A DNA stretch of 64,000 nt from Sulfuritortus calidifontis (GTDB taxonomy: Bacteria > Pseudomonadota > Gammaproteobacteria > Burkholderiales > Thiobacillaceae), in assembly GCF_003967275.1 (NCBI RefSeq), contig NZ_AP018721.1:124001-188000 (forward strand). The letters run 5' to 3'. This document shows positions 1 to 7,746 of this stretch, in pieces (the first letter of the stretch is position 1; each line of letters opens with the position of its first letter). A model generated the notes under the pieces. It was not told the DNA's origin and searched no databases. It was given only the letters and a program-made list of their open reading frames with translations. The translations under genes and the position numbers were made by a program.

Positions 1-2338
1 GCCGGCCACGAGCGCGCAGTTCCTGGAGCTGCATGGCCGTCTGTGCGATCGCGTGCTCGCCACCCAAGCGCGACTCGACGAACAGGACGCGCTGAAACTC
101 AACCGCTGGGGCCTGACCGCCGGCCTCGCCTTTCTCGATTTCTACCAGCAACTCAAGGCCGAGCGCGACGGCCTCGACTTCACCGATGCCGAGTGGGAGG
201 CCTGCCGCCTGCTCGGCGACGAGGAGACCGCCGCCGCGATCCAGATGAAGCTGGACGCCCGTTACAAGCACCTGCTGCTCGACGAATTCCAGGACGCCAA
301 CCCGCTGCAGTGGCGCATCCTGCGCCAGTGGCTCGCGGCCTACGGCGGCGCCGGCGAGCGGCCGACGCTGTTCGTGGTGGGCGACCCCAAGCAGTCGATC
401 TACCGCTTCCGCCGGGCCGAGCCGCGGGTGCTGGCCGAGGCGCGCGGCTTTCTCGAACGCCACTTCGACGCGAAATACTTTCCCCAGAACGAGACCTGGC
501 GCTGTGCGCCCAGGGTGGTCGCCTGGGTCAACGCCATGCTGGGCGGCCGGGCGGATTACCCGATCTTCGCCGAACATACAGCGCACCAGGCGCAACTGCC
601 TGGCTGGTGCGAGGTGATCGCGGTCCCCCTGCCGGCCTCCCCCACGTGTGGGGGAGGGGAAAACCCCCTCCCCGCTGGCGGGGAGGATAGGGGTGGGGAG
701 TTTCGCAACCCGCTGACCACGCCCGCGCCGGAGGAGCCGGAAAAACGTGCCAACGAAGCCGAGGCCGTGGCCGCGAAGATCCAGGCCATCGTCGGTCGAC
801 TGCAGGTCGGCGCGCAGCCGCGCCCCGCCCGCTACGGCGACATCCTGGTGCTCTCGGCCACGCGCGCGAAGCTTGAGGTGTTCGAGGCGGCCTTCAAGCA
901 GGCCGGCATCCCCTTCGTCGGCAACCGGCGCGGCGAGTTGCTGGGCACCTTGGAGGCGGGCGATCTCATCGCCCTGCTCACCTTCCTGACCATGCCGTTC
1001 AACGACCTCGCCCTGGCCCAGGTGCTGAAGAGCCCGATCTTCGGCCTGAACGACGCGGACCTGATGGCCCTGGCGCAAGGCGGCTCAGGGCCCTGGTATG
1101 CGCGGCTGCAGGCCTGGGCGCCGCAGGCGATGGCACCCATCCAGCGCGCGGCCCGCCTGCTCGCCGGCTGGCTGGCCGAGGCCGGCCGGCTGCCGGCGCA
1201 CGACCTACTCGACCGCATCTTCCACGAGGCCGAGCTCGAAGCGCGCTACGCGGCTGCCGTGCCCGAGCGCCTGCGCCCCGGCGTGCTGGCCAATCTGCGC
1301 GCCTTCCTCGCCCTTAGCCTCGAGGTCGGCGGCGGCCGCTACCCCAGCCTGCCGCGCCTGCTCGACGAACTCAAGGCCTTGCGCGACAAGGCCGGCGGCG
1401 ACGCGCCGGACGAGGCGGTGGCCGATCACGGCGACGCCGTGCGCATGCTCACCATCCACGCGGCCAAGGGACTGGAGGCGCCGGTGGTGTTCCTGATCAA
1501 GGCCGACGAGGAGGGCGGCGAGCGCGAACACTACGGCGCCCTGATCGACTGGCCGGCGGCCGAGGACAGGCCGCGCCATTTCTCGCTGTTCGGCGCCAGA
1601 AACTGGCGCGGCCGCAGCCGCGATGCCCTGTTCGAGCAGGAGCGGCAGCTGTATGAGCGCGAGCGCTTGAACCTGCTCTATGTGGCGCTGACCCGGGCCG
1701 AGCAGGCGCTGTTCGTCACCGGGCTGGATACCGGCAAGGGTTGGCTGCCGGGACTGCAGGCGGCGCTGGAGATGGCCCAAAAGGCCGTCTGGCCCGAAAT
1801 GGCCTGGCAGGCAAACGCAGCGGCGCCGTCCCTGGCAACGGCGGGGCCGATCAGCTTGCCCCCGAGCCGGCCGGTCGGCCGCCTGCGCCCGACGGCCGGT
1901 GCGGAGGCGGATTTCGGCATCTGGGTGCATCGCCATCTCGAGGCATTGACCGGCGGTCCGGCCCTGGCGCCGCAGGAGCTGGCGACGGCGCCGGCCCTGC
2001 AGGAGGAGGCGCGCCTCACCGCCGAGCGCATGGTCGCGCAGCCCGCGCTGGCCCGCTTCTTCGATGCCGGCCGATACCGCCGCGCCCGCAACGAGCTGGA
2101 ATACCTCGGCGCCGACGGCGCGCTGCGCCGGATCGACCGGCTGGTCGAATTCGACGACGAGGTCTGGGTGCTCGACTACAAGACCGGCGGCCTGGACGAG
2201 CCCGACCTCGCCCGCCGCGCCGCGCCGCATCTGGCCCAGATCGCCGACTACCGCCAGGCGGTGGCCGCGCTTTACCCGGAGCGGCCGGTGCGCGCCGCCC
2301 TGGTCTTCACCGACGGCCGGTTCTACGTCGCCGACTGA
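1..2338 (+). CDS. AddA/UvrD-like ATP-dependent helicase-nuclease, 3' part
   Basis: Superfamily 1 helicase of the UvrD/AddA type fused to a RecB-family nuclease, expected to process double-strand DNA ends. The frame is open to the first base of the window, so the N-terminus with the Walker A motif lies outside. Visible in order: helicase motif II (LLLDEFQDANP, about 275-305), motif III (VVGDPKQSIYRFRRAEP, about 375-425), motif V (LTIHAAKGLEAPVVF, about 1450), motif VI (LLYVALTRAEQALF, about 1675), and a C-terminal PD-(D/E)XK nuclease motif (VLDYKTGG, about 2170). A GC-rich palindromic repeat at about 634-705 is translated in frame between the helicase motifs and is not expected in the family. 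argJ follows after 47 bp. Whether this is strictly AddA or another UvrD-nuclease fusion cannot be decided without the N-terminus and the partner subunit. Confidence 0.88.
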   Translation, partial: PATSAQFLELHGRLCDRVLATQARLDEQDALKLNRWGLTAGLAFLDFYQQLKAERDGLDFTDAEWEACRLLGDEETAAAIQMKLDARYKHLLLDEFQDANPLQWRILRQWLAAYGGAGERPTLFVVGDPKQSIYRFRRAEPRVLAEARGFLERHFDAKYFPQNETWRCAPRVVAWVNAMLGGRADYPIFAEHTAHQAQLPGWCEVIAVPLPASPTCGGGENPLPAGGEDRGGEFRNPLTTPAPEEPEKRANEAEAVAAKIQAIVGRLQVGAQPRPARYGDILVLSATRAKLEVFEAAFKQAGIPFVGNRRGELLGTLEAGDLIALLTFLTMPFNDLALAQVLKSPIFGLNDADLMALAQGGSGPWYARLQAWAPQAMAPIQRAARLLAGWLAEAGRLPAHDLLDRIFHEAELEARYAAAVPERLRPGVLANLRAFLALSLEVGGGRYPSLPRLLDELKALRDKAGGDAPDEAVADHGDAVRMLTIHAAKGLEAPVVFLIKADEEGGEREHYGALIDWPAAEDRPRHFSLFGARNWRGRSRDALFEQERQLYERERLNLLYVALTRAEQALFVTGLDTGKGWLPGLQAALEMAQKAVWPEMAWQANAAAPSLATAGPISLPPSRPVGRLRPTAGAEADFGIWVHRHLEALTGGPALAPQELATAPALQEEARLTAERMVAQPALARFFDAGRYRRARNELEYLGADGALRRIDRLVEFDDEVWVLDYKTGGLDEPDLARRAAPHLAQIADYRQAVAALYPERPVRAALVFTDGRFYVAD
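634..705. repeat. palindromic GC-rich repeat inside helicase gene
   Basis: Two adjacent inverted repeats: CCTCCCCCAC/GTGGGGGAGG (636-657), then a CCTCCCCGC/GCGGGGAGG-type stem. The same motif recurs near 16.4, 18.9, 26.5 and 27.65 kb. Here it is read through without a stop and encodes a Gly/Pro-rich stretch (starting ASPTCGGGENPLPAGG). Confidence 0.8.
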
Positions 2339-2350
2339 GGCCGGCGTAAA

Positions 2351-2385
2351 ATGGCGCTTTCGTCCCTTTCGAAAGCGCAGCGAAC
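2351..2385. other. hairpin just upstream of argJ
   Basis: The helicase-argJ gap has an inverted repeat GCGCTTTCG-N7-CGAAAGCGC ending close to the argJ start, preceded by TAAAAT, which could be a -10 element. It may be a 5' leader hairpin. No T-run follows, so it is not an obvious terminator. Confidence 0.35.
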
Positions 2386-3615
2386 ATGCCGGTCAAACTC
2401 TCCGCCCCCGATCCCGCCAGTCTTCTGCCCGTGCCCGGCGTCGAGCTGGGCATCGCCTCCGCCGGCATCAAGAAGCCGGGCCGCAAGGACGTGCTGGTCA
2501 TGCGGCTCGCGCCCGAGTCGGAGGTGGTCGGCGTGTTCACCCAGAACCGCTTCTGCGCCGCGCCGGTGACACTGTGCCGGGAGCATCTGCACGGTGAGTC
2601 GGGTATCCGCGCCCTGCTGGTCAACACCGGCAATGCCAACGCCGGCACCGGCGAGGATGGCCTCATGCGCGCGCGCGAGACCTGCGCCGCCCTGGCCCGG
2701 CAGCTGGCGCTGAAGCCGCAGCAGGTGCTGCCCTTCTCCACCGGCGTCATCCTGGAGCCGCTGCCGCACGACAAGATCATCGCCGCGCTGCCTGCCGCCA
2801 GCGCCGACCTCAGGCCGGACAACTGGGCGAGCGCCGCCGAGGCGATCATGACCACCGACATCGTGCCCAAGGCCGCCTCGCGCAAGGTCACGCTCGACGG
2901 CGTCGAGTTCGTGGTGACCGGCATCGCCAAGGGCTCGGGCATGATCCACCCCAACATGGCGACCATGCTGGCCTTCGTCGCCACCGACGCGCCGGTGTCC
3001 TGCGAGGCGCTCGAGGCCATCCTGCGCTACGCCGTGAACAAATCGTTCAACTGCATCACCGTCGACGGGGACACCTCGACCAACGATTCCTGCCTCCTCA
3101 TCGCCACCGGCGTGACCCAGGCACCGGTGCTGATGGACGACGGCGACCCGCGTTTCGTGCCGCTGCGCGATGCGGTGACCGATCTCATGATCGAACTGGC
3201 CCAGGCCATCGTGCGCGACGGCGAAGGCGCCACCAAGTTCATGACCGTGCGGGTGGAAGGCGGCCGCAGCGAGGCCGAGTGCAGGCAGGTTGCCTATGCC
3301 GTGGCCAAATCGCCGCTGGTGAAGACCGCCTTCTTCGCCTCCGACCCCAACCTCGGCCGCATCCTCGCGGCCATCGGCTATGCCGGCATCAACGACCTCG
3401 ACGTCGGCAAGATCAAACTGTATCTGGGTGACGTCGTGGTGGCTGAAAACGGCGGCCGTGCCGCCAGCTACCGCGACGAGGACGGGCGCCGGGTGATGGC
3501 CGAATCCGACATCCTGGTGCGCATCGAACTCAATCGCGGCCCGGCCGCCGCCACGGTGTGGACCTGCGACTTCTCCTACGACTACGTCAAGATCAACGCC
3601 GAGTACCGCACCTAA
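2386..3615 (+). CDS. argJ: ArgJ, bifunctional glutamate/ornithine N-acetyltransferase
   Basis: 409 aa, the normal ArgJ length. Family members transfer acetyl from N-acetylornithine to glutamate (cyclic arginine pathway), and many also use acetyl-CoA. The precursor cleaves itself at a conserved Ala-Thr bond. The matching segment here is [15 protein letters not shown] (about residues 183-197), where the Thr becomes the nucleophile of the beta chain. Other family segments seen are [25 protein letters not shown] and [16 protein letters not shown]. The ATG at 2386 gives a full-length protein. It is followed by palindromic repeats and a GIY-YIG gene, not by other arg genes. Confidence 0.96.
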   Translation: MPVKLSAPDPASLLPVPGVELGIASAGIKKPGRKDVLVMRLAPESEVVGVFTQNRFCAAPVTLCREHLHGESGIRALLVNTGNANAGTGEDGLMRARETCAALARQLALKPQQVLPFSTGVILEPLPHDKIIAALPAASADLRPDNWASAAEAIMTTDIVPKAASRKVTLDGVEFVVTGIAKGSGMIHPNMATMLAFVATDAPVSCEALEAILRYAVNKSFNCITVDGDTSTNDSCLLIATGVTQAPVLMDDGDPRFVPLRDAVTDLMIELAQAIVRDGEGATKFMTVRVEGGRSEAECRQVAYAVAKSPLVKTAFFASDPNLGRILAAIGYAGINDLDVGKIKLYLGDVVVAENGGRAASYRDEDGRRVMAESDILVRIELNRGPAAATVWTCDFSYDYVKINAEYRT

Positions 3616-3616
3616 T

Positions 3617-3662
3617 CGTCATTCCCGCCCCCGACTCAAGCGCTCGGGGGCAGACTACGGGA
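3617..3662. repeat. palindromic repeat left of GIY-YIG gene
   Basis: Begins CGTCATTCCCGC and contains the perfect stem GCCCCCGA (3627-3634)/TCGGGGGC (3644-3651). The GTCATTCCCGC start is shared with the repeat to the right of the GIY-YIG gene (4010-4035). Confidence 0.7.
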
Positions 3663-3672
3663 GTGCTAGGCC

Positions 3673-3957
3673 ATGCAGCCCTGTGTTTACATGCTCGCCA
3701 GCCGAAGGAATGGGACGCTTTATATCGGCGTGACATCCGATCTGGTCAAGCGTGTTTGGCAGCACAAGAATGATTTGGTCGAGGGCTTTACGAGCCGCCA
3801 TGCTGTGCACACCCTGATTTGGCATGAACTTCATGAGACCATGGAGTCGGCCATTGTCCGGGAAAAGCAATTGAAGAAATGGAACCGTGCATGGAAATTG
3901 CGACTCATCGAGGAATCGAACCCGGAGTGGCAGGATTTGTATGAAACCATTGCCTGA
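3673..3957 (+). CDS. small GIY-YIG domain endonuclease-like protein
   Basis: 94 aa, one GIY-YIG nuclease domain filling the whole protein. The N-terminus CVYMLASRRNGTLYIGVT supplies the (G/V)Y and YIG signature, followed by catalytic-type Arg (LVKRVWQH) and a Glu in the EREKQLKKW-like segment (VREKQLKKWNRAWK). Stand-alone proteins of this type (YhbQ/UPF0213-like) are common in proteobacteria and have no firm physiological role. Base composition is lower in GC than argJ. Palindromic repeats sit on both sides (3617-3662 and 3963-4033), which suggests the gene and repeats travel together, though that is inference. Start at ATG 3673. Confidence 0.85.
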   Translation: MQPCVYMLASRRNGTLYIGVTSDLVKRVWQHKNDLVEGFTSRHAVHTLIWHELHETMESAIVREKQLKKWNRAWKLRLIEESNPEWQDLYETIA

Positions 3958-3962
3958 CTGGG

Positions 3963-4033
3963 CTCCCGCCTGCGCGGGAGCGACGATATGGTTACTCGTC
4001 AACGCATCCCGTCATTCCCGCGTAGGCGGGAAT
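3963..4033. repeat. hairpin plus dRS3-like ATTCCC-N8-GGGAAT repeat
   Basis: CTCCCGC/GCGGGAG stem at 3963-3980, a possible terminator-like hairpin without a T-run. It is followed by GTCATTCCCGCGTAGGCGGGAAT, in which ATTCCC (4014-4019) and GGGAAT (4028-4033) flank 8 nt, the layout of neisserial dRS3 repeats. The repeat is readable in frame with the next gene (peptide PSFPRRRES), so it could be mistaken for coding sequence. Confidence 0.8.
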
Positions 4034-4041
4034 CCAGAATA

Positions 4042-4917
4042 ATGACGATTATGAACGACCCGCTTTCCCAATTTCTTGCACGTGCTGAAACCTTGCTCCA
4101 TCGGCTCGATGCCTGGCTGCCGCCGGCAGCGCCGGCCATCGACTGGAAAAAAACCCTGGCGGCGCGCTGGCAGCGCCATTTCCAGCACGGCGCCCTGCTG
4201 CCGGTGGTCGCGCCGCAGCTCGTGGCCTGGAAGAGCCTGCGCGGCATCGATGAGCAGAAGAGGGAACTCGACCGCAACACCCGGCAGTTCGTGGCCGGCC
4301 TGCCGGCCAACAACGCCCTGCTCTCCGGCAGTCGCGGTTGCGGCAAATCCTCCCTGGTGCGCGCCATGCTCGGCCGTCATGCCAAACAGGGCCTGCGCCT
4401 GATCGAGGTGGACCGGGCCGACCTCGTGCACCTGCCCGAGATCGCCGCGGCCATCGCCGGCCAGCCCTATCGCTTCCTCGTCTTCTGTGACGATCTCTCG
4501 TTCGAGGCCGACGACCCCGCCTACAAGGCGCTGAAGGCCGCGCTCGACGGCAGCATCGCCGGCGCGCCCGAGAACATGCTGATCTACGCCACCTCGAACC
4601 GACGCCACCTGATGCCCGAGTTCTTCAGCGAGAACGCCGAGGCGAGCCGGCACGGCGGCGAGGTGCATCCGGGCGAGAGCACCGAGGAGAAGCTGTCGCT
4701 GGCCGACCGCTTCGGCCTCTGGCTGTCCTTCTTCCCCTTCGACCAGGACGCCTATCTCGACATCGTCGAAAGCTGGGTTGTCGCGCTCGGCGGCGAGGTC
4801 GACGCGACCATGCGCCGCGAGGCCCTGCAATGGGCCATCTTGCGCGGCGGCCGCAGCGGCCGGGTGGCGCGCCAGTTCGCCGCCGACTGGGTCGGGCGGC
4901 GGGGGTTGAAGAAATGA
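4042..4917 (+). CDS. DUF815-family AAA+ ATPase
   Basis: 291 aa from ATG 4042; ATG 4051 is also possible. An in-frame upstream ATG at 3988 is rejected because its codons lie in the dRS3-like repeat. A P-loop ATPase: Walker A GSRGCGKSS (about 94-102), Walker B FLVFCDDLSFE (about 145-155), and a sensor-like segment LIYATSNRRHL. This matches the DUF815 family, whose role is unknown. Its stop overlaps the next gene's start (ATGA at 4914-4917), so it is translationally coupled to the Nudix-ThiE fusion. The pairing is common in proteobacteria, but no function follows from it. Confidence 0.85.
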   Translation: MTIMNDPLSQFLARAETLLHRLDAWLPPAAPAIDWKKTLAARWQRHFQHGALLPVVAPQLVAWKSLRGIDEQKRELDRNTRQFVAGLPANNALLSGSRGCGKSSLVRAMLGRHAKQGLRLIEVDRADLVHLPEIAAAIAGQPYRFLVFCDDLSFEADDPAYKALKAALDGSIAGAPENMLIYATSNRRHLMPEFFSENAEASRHGGEVHPGESTEEKLSLADRFGLWLSFFPFDQDAYLDIVESWVVALGGEVDATMRREALQWAILRGGRSGRVARQFAADWVGRRGLKK

Positions 4918-5921
4918 ATCAACGGCCTGCGCCCTCTCACCCCTGCCCTCTCCCGCAAGCGGGAGCGGGGGACGCGGTGTCGCTGCGCGACGCTCCTCGT
5001 ACCGAAGTGGCGGCCGCGGTGATCGAGCGGCCCGACGGCAGCTTCCTCATGGCCTGCCGGCCCGAGGGCAAGGCCTATGCCGGCTGGTGGGAGTTCCCCG
5101 GCGGCAAGGTCGAGGCCGGCGAGACCGCGCGCGAGGCCCTGGTGCGCGAGCTTGAGGAGGAGCTCGGCATCGCGGTGACCGGCGCCTATCCCTGGATCAG
5201 CCGCTGCTACGACTACCCCCACGCCCAGGTGAACCTGCGCTTCTTCCGGGTCACCGGCTGGCAGGGCGAGCCGCAGCCGCACGAGGGCCAGCAGCTGGCC
5301 TGGACCCACGCCAGCCGGCCCGAGGTCGAACCCATCCTGCCGGCCAACGGCCCCATCCTGCGCGGGCTGTCGCTGCCGCTGGTCTATGCCATCTCCGATG
5401 CCGAGAACCTCGGCGTCGACATCTTCCTCAAGCGCCTGGACGAGCGCCTCGCGGCCGGCCTGCGCCTGGTGCAACTGCGCGAGAAGGCCATGCCATCCAG
5501 GGACTTCGAGGCGCTGGCGCGCGCCGTGGCCGAGCGCTGCCGCGCCGCCGGGGCGCAGCTTTTGATCAACGGCGACATCGAACTGGCGCGCGCGCTGGGC
5601 GTCGGCGTCCACCTCGGCTCGAAGCAGTGGCTCGAATTGAAGCAGCGGCCCGAGCTGAGCTGGGTCGGCGCCTCCTGCCACGATGCCGGGGAACTCGCGC
5701 GCGCCGTCGAACTCGGCGCCGATCTGGCCGTGCTCTCGCCGGTGCTGCCCACCGCCTCGCATCCGGGCGCCCCCACCCTGGGTTGGCCGCGCTTTGCCGA
5801 GCTGGTGGCGCATAGCCCGATCCCGGTCTTCGCACTCGGTGGCCTGGCGGAAAACGACCTCGACCTCGCCCGCCGCCATGGCGCCCACGGCGTGGCGCTC
5901 AAAGGCTGGGCATGGCGCTGA
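4914..5921 (+). CDS. Nudix hydrolase-ThiE-like fusion (MutT family, 8-oxo-dGTPase type)
   Basis: 335 aa from the ATG overlapping the upstream stop. The N-terminal Nudix domain starts near residue 30 and has a complete Nudix box, GGKVEAGETAREALVREL followed by EEELGI. The C-terminal half (about 165-335) resembles a TIM-barrel thiamine-phosphate synthase (LINGDIELARALGVGVHLG, VLSPVLPTASHPG, VFALGGLAENDL). This Nudix plus ThiE-like architecture is known in proteobacteria and is usually annotated as MutT. Sanitising oxidised nucleotides is the likely role, and the ThiE part may be degenerate. Residues 8-29 come from a palindromic repeat (4936-5000), so the ancestral start may have been elsewhere. 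Confidence 0.87.
   Translation: MNQRPAPSHPCPLPQAGAGDAVSLRDAPRTEVAAAVIERPDGSFLMACRPEGKAYAGWWEFPGGKVEAGETAREALVRELEEELGIAVTGAYPWISRCYDYPHAQVNLRFFRVTGWQGEPQPHEGQQLAWTHASRPEVEPILPANGPILRGLSLPLVYAISDAENLGVDIFLKRLDERLAAGLRLVQLREKAMPSRDFEALARAVAERCRAAGAQLLINGDIELARALGVGVHLGSKQWLELKQRPELSWVGASCHDAGELARAVELGADLAVLSPVLPTASHPGAPTLGWPRFAELVAHSPIPVFALGGLAENDLDLARRHGAHGVALKGWAWR
4936..5000. repeat. palindromic repeat at N-terminus of Nudix-ThiE gene
   Basis: CCTCTCCCGC-AA-GCGGGAG core followed by GGGGACGCGGTGTCGCTGCG, translated as HPCPLPQAGAGDAVSLRDAP. Nearly the same 3' part (GACGCGG..TCGC) occurs in the copies inside mlaF and hemF. Confidence 0.75.
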
Positions 5922-6340
5922 GCCGTCGACAACTGTTGCTGGCGGCGCCCTGGCTGGTCATCGGCCTCATCGTCGCCCTGCTCGCCGCCTGGCAGATGCG
6001 CGCGCCCGAGCCGGCCAGGGTCGTGTCGTGCCCCGATCTCCGGGCAGGTTGCTCGCTGCCGTTGGATGGCGCGACGGTCGGCGTCGAGGGCGAGCTGCGG
6101 GTGCTCAAGCCCTTCCAGCTCTGGCTCAAGGCGCCGGGCGCGCGCCGGGTCCAGGCCCATTTCACAATGGCCGGCATGGACATGGGCTTCAACCTCTATA
6201 CCCTGCGGCCGGATGCCGACGGGGTGTTCCGCGCCCGCATCGTGCTGCCGGTCTGCGTCAGCGGTCGGCGCGACTGGGTGATGTCGCTGGAAATCGACGG
6301 CCGCCGAATCGAGCTGCCCTTTGTCACCGAGTTGTCATAA
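5912..6340 (+). CDS. membrane-anchored periplasmic protein, unknown function
   Basis: 142 aa, starting at ATG 5912 and overlapping the Nudix-ThiE end by 10 bp. An uncleaved signal anchor or signal peptide is visible (about residues 10-28, LVIGLIVALLAAW after RRQ), with the rest periplasmic. It has three Cys (VVSCPDL, AGCSLPL, LPVCVSG) and a Met-rich segment HFTMAGMDMGFN, sometimes seen in copper-handling proteins. I do not recognise a family. The overlap suggests it ends the operon, with phoU starting 69 bp later behind a TATAAT-like sequence. Confidence 0.7.
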   Translation: MALSRRQLLLAAPWLVIGLIVALLAAWQMRAPEPARVVSCPDLRAGCSLPLDGATVGVEGELRVLKPFQLWLKAPGARRVQAHFTMAGMDMGFNLYTLRPDADGVFRARIVLPVCVSGRRDWVMSLEIDGRRIELPFVTELS

Positions 6341-6409
6341 TGCGCCTGCCGGCCGCGTTTATAATGGGGTGAGCGGCCCTGCCGCCGGTAGAACTACAGA
6401 GAGGACGTC

Positions 6410-7108
6410 ATGCCCACGGAACATACCTACAAACAATTCGATGCCGAACTAGAGGCGGTGCGCGCGCGCGTCCTCGAAATGGGCGGTCTGGTCGAAGAAC
6501 AGATCAACCGCGCGGTCGATGCCCTGGTCAGTGGCGACATGGACCTGGCCGACCAGGTGATGGCCATGGACCACAAGGTCAACGCCCTGGAAGTGGCGAC
6601 CGACGAGGACTGCACCCACATCATCGCCCTGCGCCAGCCGGCGGCGAGCGATCTGCGCCTGATCCTAACCATCATCAAGACCGTGACCGATCTCGAGCGC
6701 ATCGGCGACGAGGCCTCGAAGATCGCGCGCATGACCAAGAAGATCTACGAGGGCGATCGCCTGACCGGGCCACGCTACAGCGAGATCAAGTACATGGCCG
6801 GCCTCGCCATCAAGATGCTGCACAACGCCCTGGACGCCTTCGCCCGGCTCGACACCTCGGTCGCGGCGCAGCTGGCCCGGGCGGACATGGAGGTGGACGA
6901 GGAATTCCACATGATCACCCGCCACCTGATCACCTTCATGATGGAAGACCCGCGCACCATCTCCACCGTGATCGACCTTCTGTTCGTGGTCAAGGCGCTG
7001 GAGCGCATCGGCGACCACTCCAAGAACATGTCGGAATACGTGGTCTACATGGTCAAGGGCAAGGACGTGCGCCACACCTCGATCGAGGAACTGGAAAAAG
7101 AGGCCTGA
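6410..7108 (+). CDS. phoU: PhoU, phosphate signalling regulator
   Basis: 232 aa, normal length. Two PhoU repeats, each with the E/DxxxD-type metal-binding helix: LRLILTIIKTVTDLERIGDEA (about 80-100) and the second copy VIDLLFVVKALERIGDHSKN (about 185-205). PhoU links the Pst transporter to PhoR and restrains phosphate uptake. It stands apart from pst or phoBR genes here. A TATAAT at 6360-6365 may be its -10 box, the RBS is AGAGAGGA just upstream, and a bidirectional terminator follows. Confidence 0.96.
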   Translation: MPTEHTYKQFDAELEAVRARVLEMGGLVEEQINRAVDALVSGDMDLADQVMAMDHKVNALEVATDEDCTHIIALRQPAASDLRLILTIIKTVTDLERIGDEASKIARMTKKIYEGDRLTGPRYSEIKYMAGLAIKMLHNALDAFARLDTSVAAQLARADMEVDEEFHMITRHLITFMMEDPRTISTVIDLLFVVKALERIGDHSKNMSEYVVYMVKGKDVRHTSIEELEKEA

Positions 7109-7123
7109 CCGGCCTTCCCGCCA

Positions 7124-7156
7124 AACGAAAAAGCCGGCATTGCCGGCTTTTTCGTT
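7124..7156. terminator. bidirectional rho-independent terminator
   Basis: AACGAAAAAGCCGGCA/TGCCGGCTTTTTCGTT, a perfect GC stem flanked by A and T runs, between convergent phoU and the PCu(A)C gene. Confidence 0.93.
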
Positions 7157-7169
7157 GTGGGCGCGAGGC

Positions 7170-7631
7170 TCAGTGCTGATGGCCGTGCTGCATGGGCATG
7201 CCGCCCGGCTCGCGCACCTCGGCCGAGACCTTGATCTGTTGTGTCTTGCCCTTGGCATCGCGCACCGTCAGCACCAGCGGCAGCGGTTCGCCGACCTTGA
7301 GCGGGGCCTTGAGCCCGATCAGCATGATGTGCAGGCCGCCCGGCTCCAGGGTCACCGCCTTGCCCATGGGCAGGTCGATCCGCTCCATGCGGCGCATCAC
7401 CATCACGCCCTTGTCCATGGCCATGCTGTGCAGCTCGACCTCGGTCGCCACCGGGCTGGCGGCGCCGACCAGGGCGGCATCGGTATCGGCGGTCAGGGTG
7501 AGGAAGGCACCGCCGACTTTCTGGCCGGGGGCCGTGGCCCGGGCCCAGGCGTTCTCGATCTTGATCCCCGCCGCGCTGGCGGCGGTCGAGACGAGCAGGC
7601 CGGCAAAGACAATCCAGTGGCGCAAAGACAT
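7170..7631 (-). CDS. PCu(A)C family periplasmic copper chaperone
   Basis: 153 aa. The start is ATG 7631 because a good RBS (CAGGAGAAA) precedes it; an upstream in-frame ATG at 7667 has none. The signal peptide ends near TAASAAG. The copper site H-x10-M-x21-H-x-M is complete: His in ELHSMAMDKG, Met in VMVMRRM, then GGLHIM. A Met/His tail (MPMQHGHQH) adds possible ligands. Family members deliver Cu(I) to the CuA centre of cytochrome oxidase or to other cuproenzymes. It is monocistronic and divergent from regB. Confidence 0.92.
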   Translation of the reverse strand: MSLRHWIVFAGLLVSTAASAAGIKIENAWARATAPGQKVGGAFLTLTADTDAALVGAASPVATEVELHSMAMDKGVMVMRRMERIDLPMGKAVTLEPGGLHIMLIGLKAPLKVGEPLPLVLTVRDAKGKTQQIKVSAEVREPGGMPMQHGHQH

Positions 7632-7746
7632 AGGTTTCTCCTGAAGGGTGCGCATCGAATGCCGCAATTGTAGGGAAAACCACTAGCAACGGCTGCGGCA
7701 TTTCGTCGCACCGCGCGGCGCCGCGACGGGACAGTACAATGCGGCC

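Noticed and set aside
3988-4041. Upstream ATG start for the DUF815 ATPase.
   Set aside because: The extra codons are a dRS3-like repeat (SFPRRRES), commonly mistranslated in annotations; ATG 4042 is a better start.
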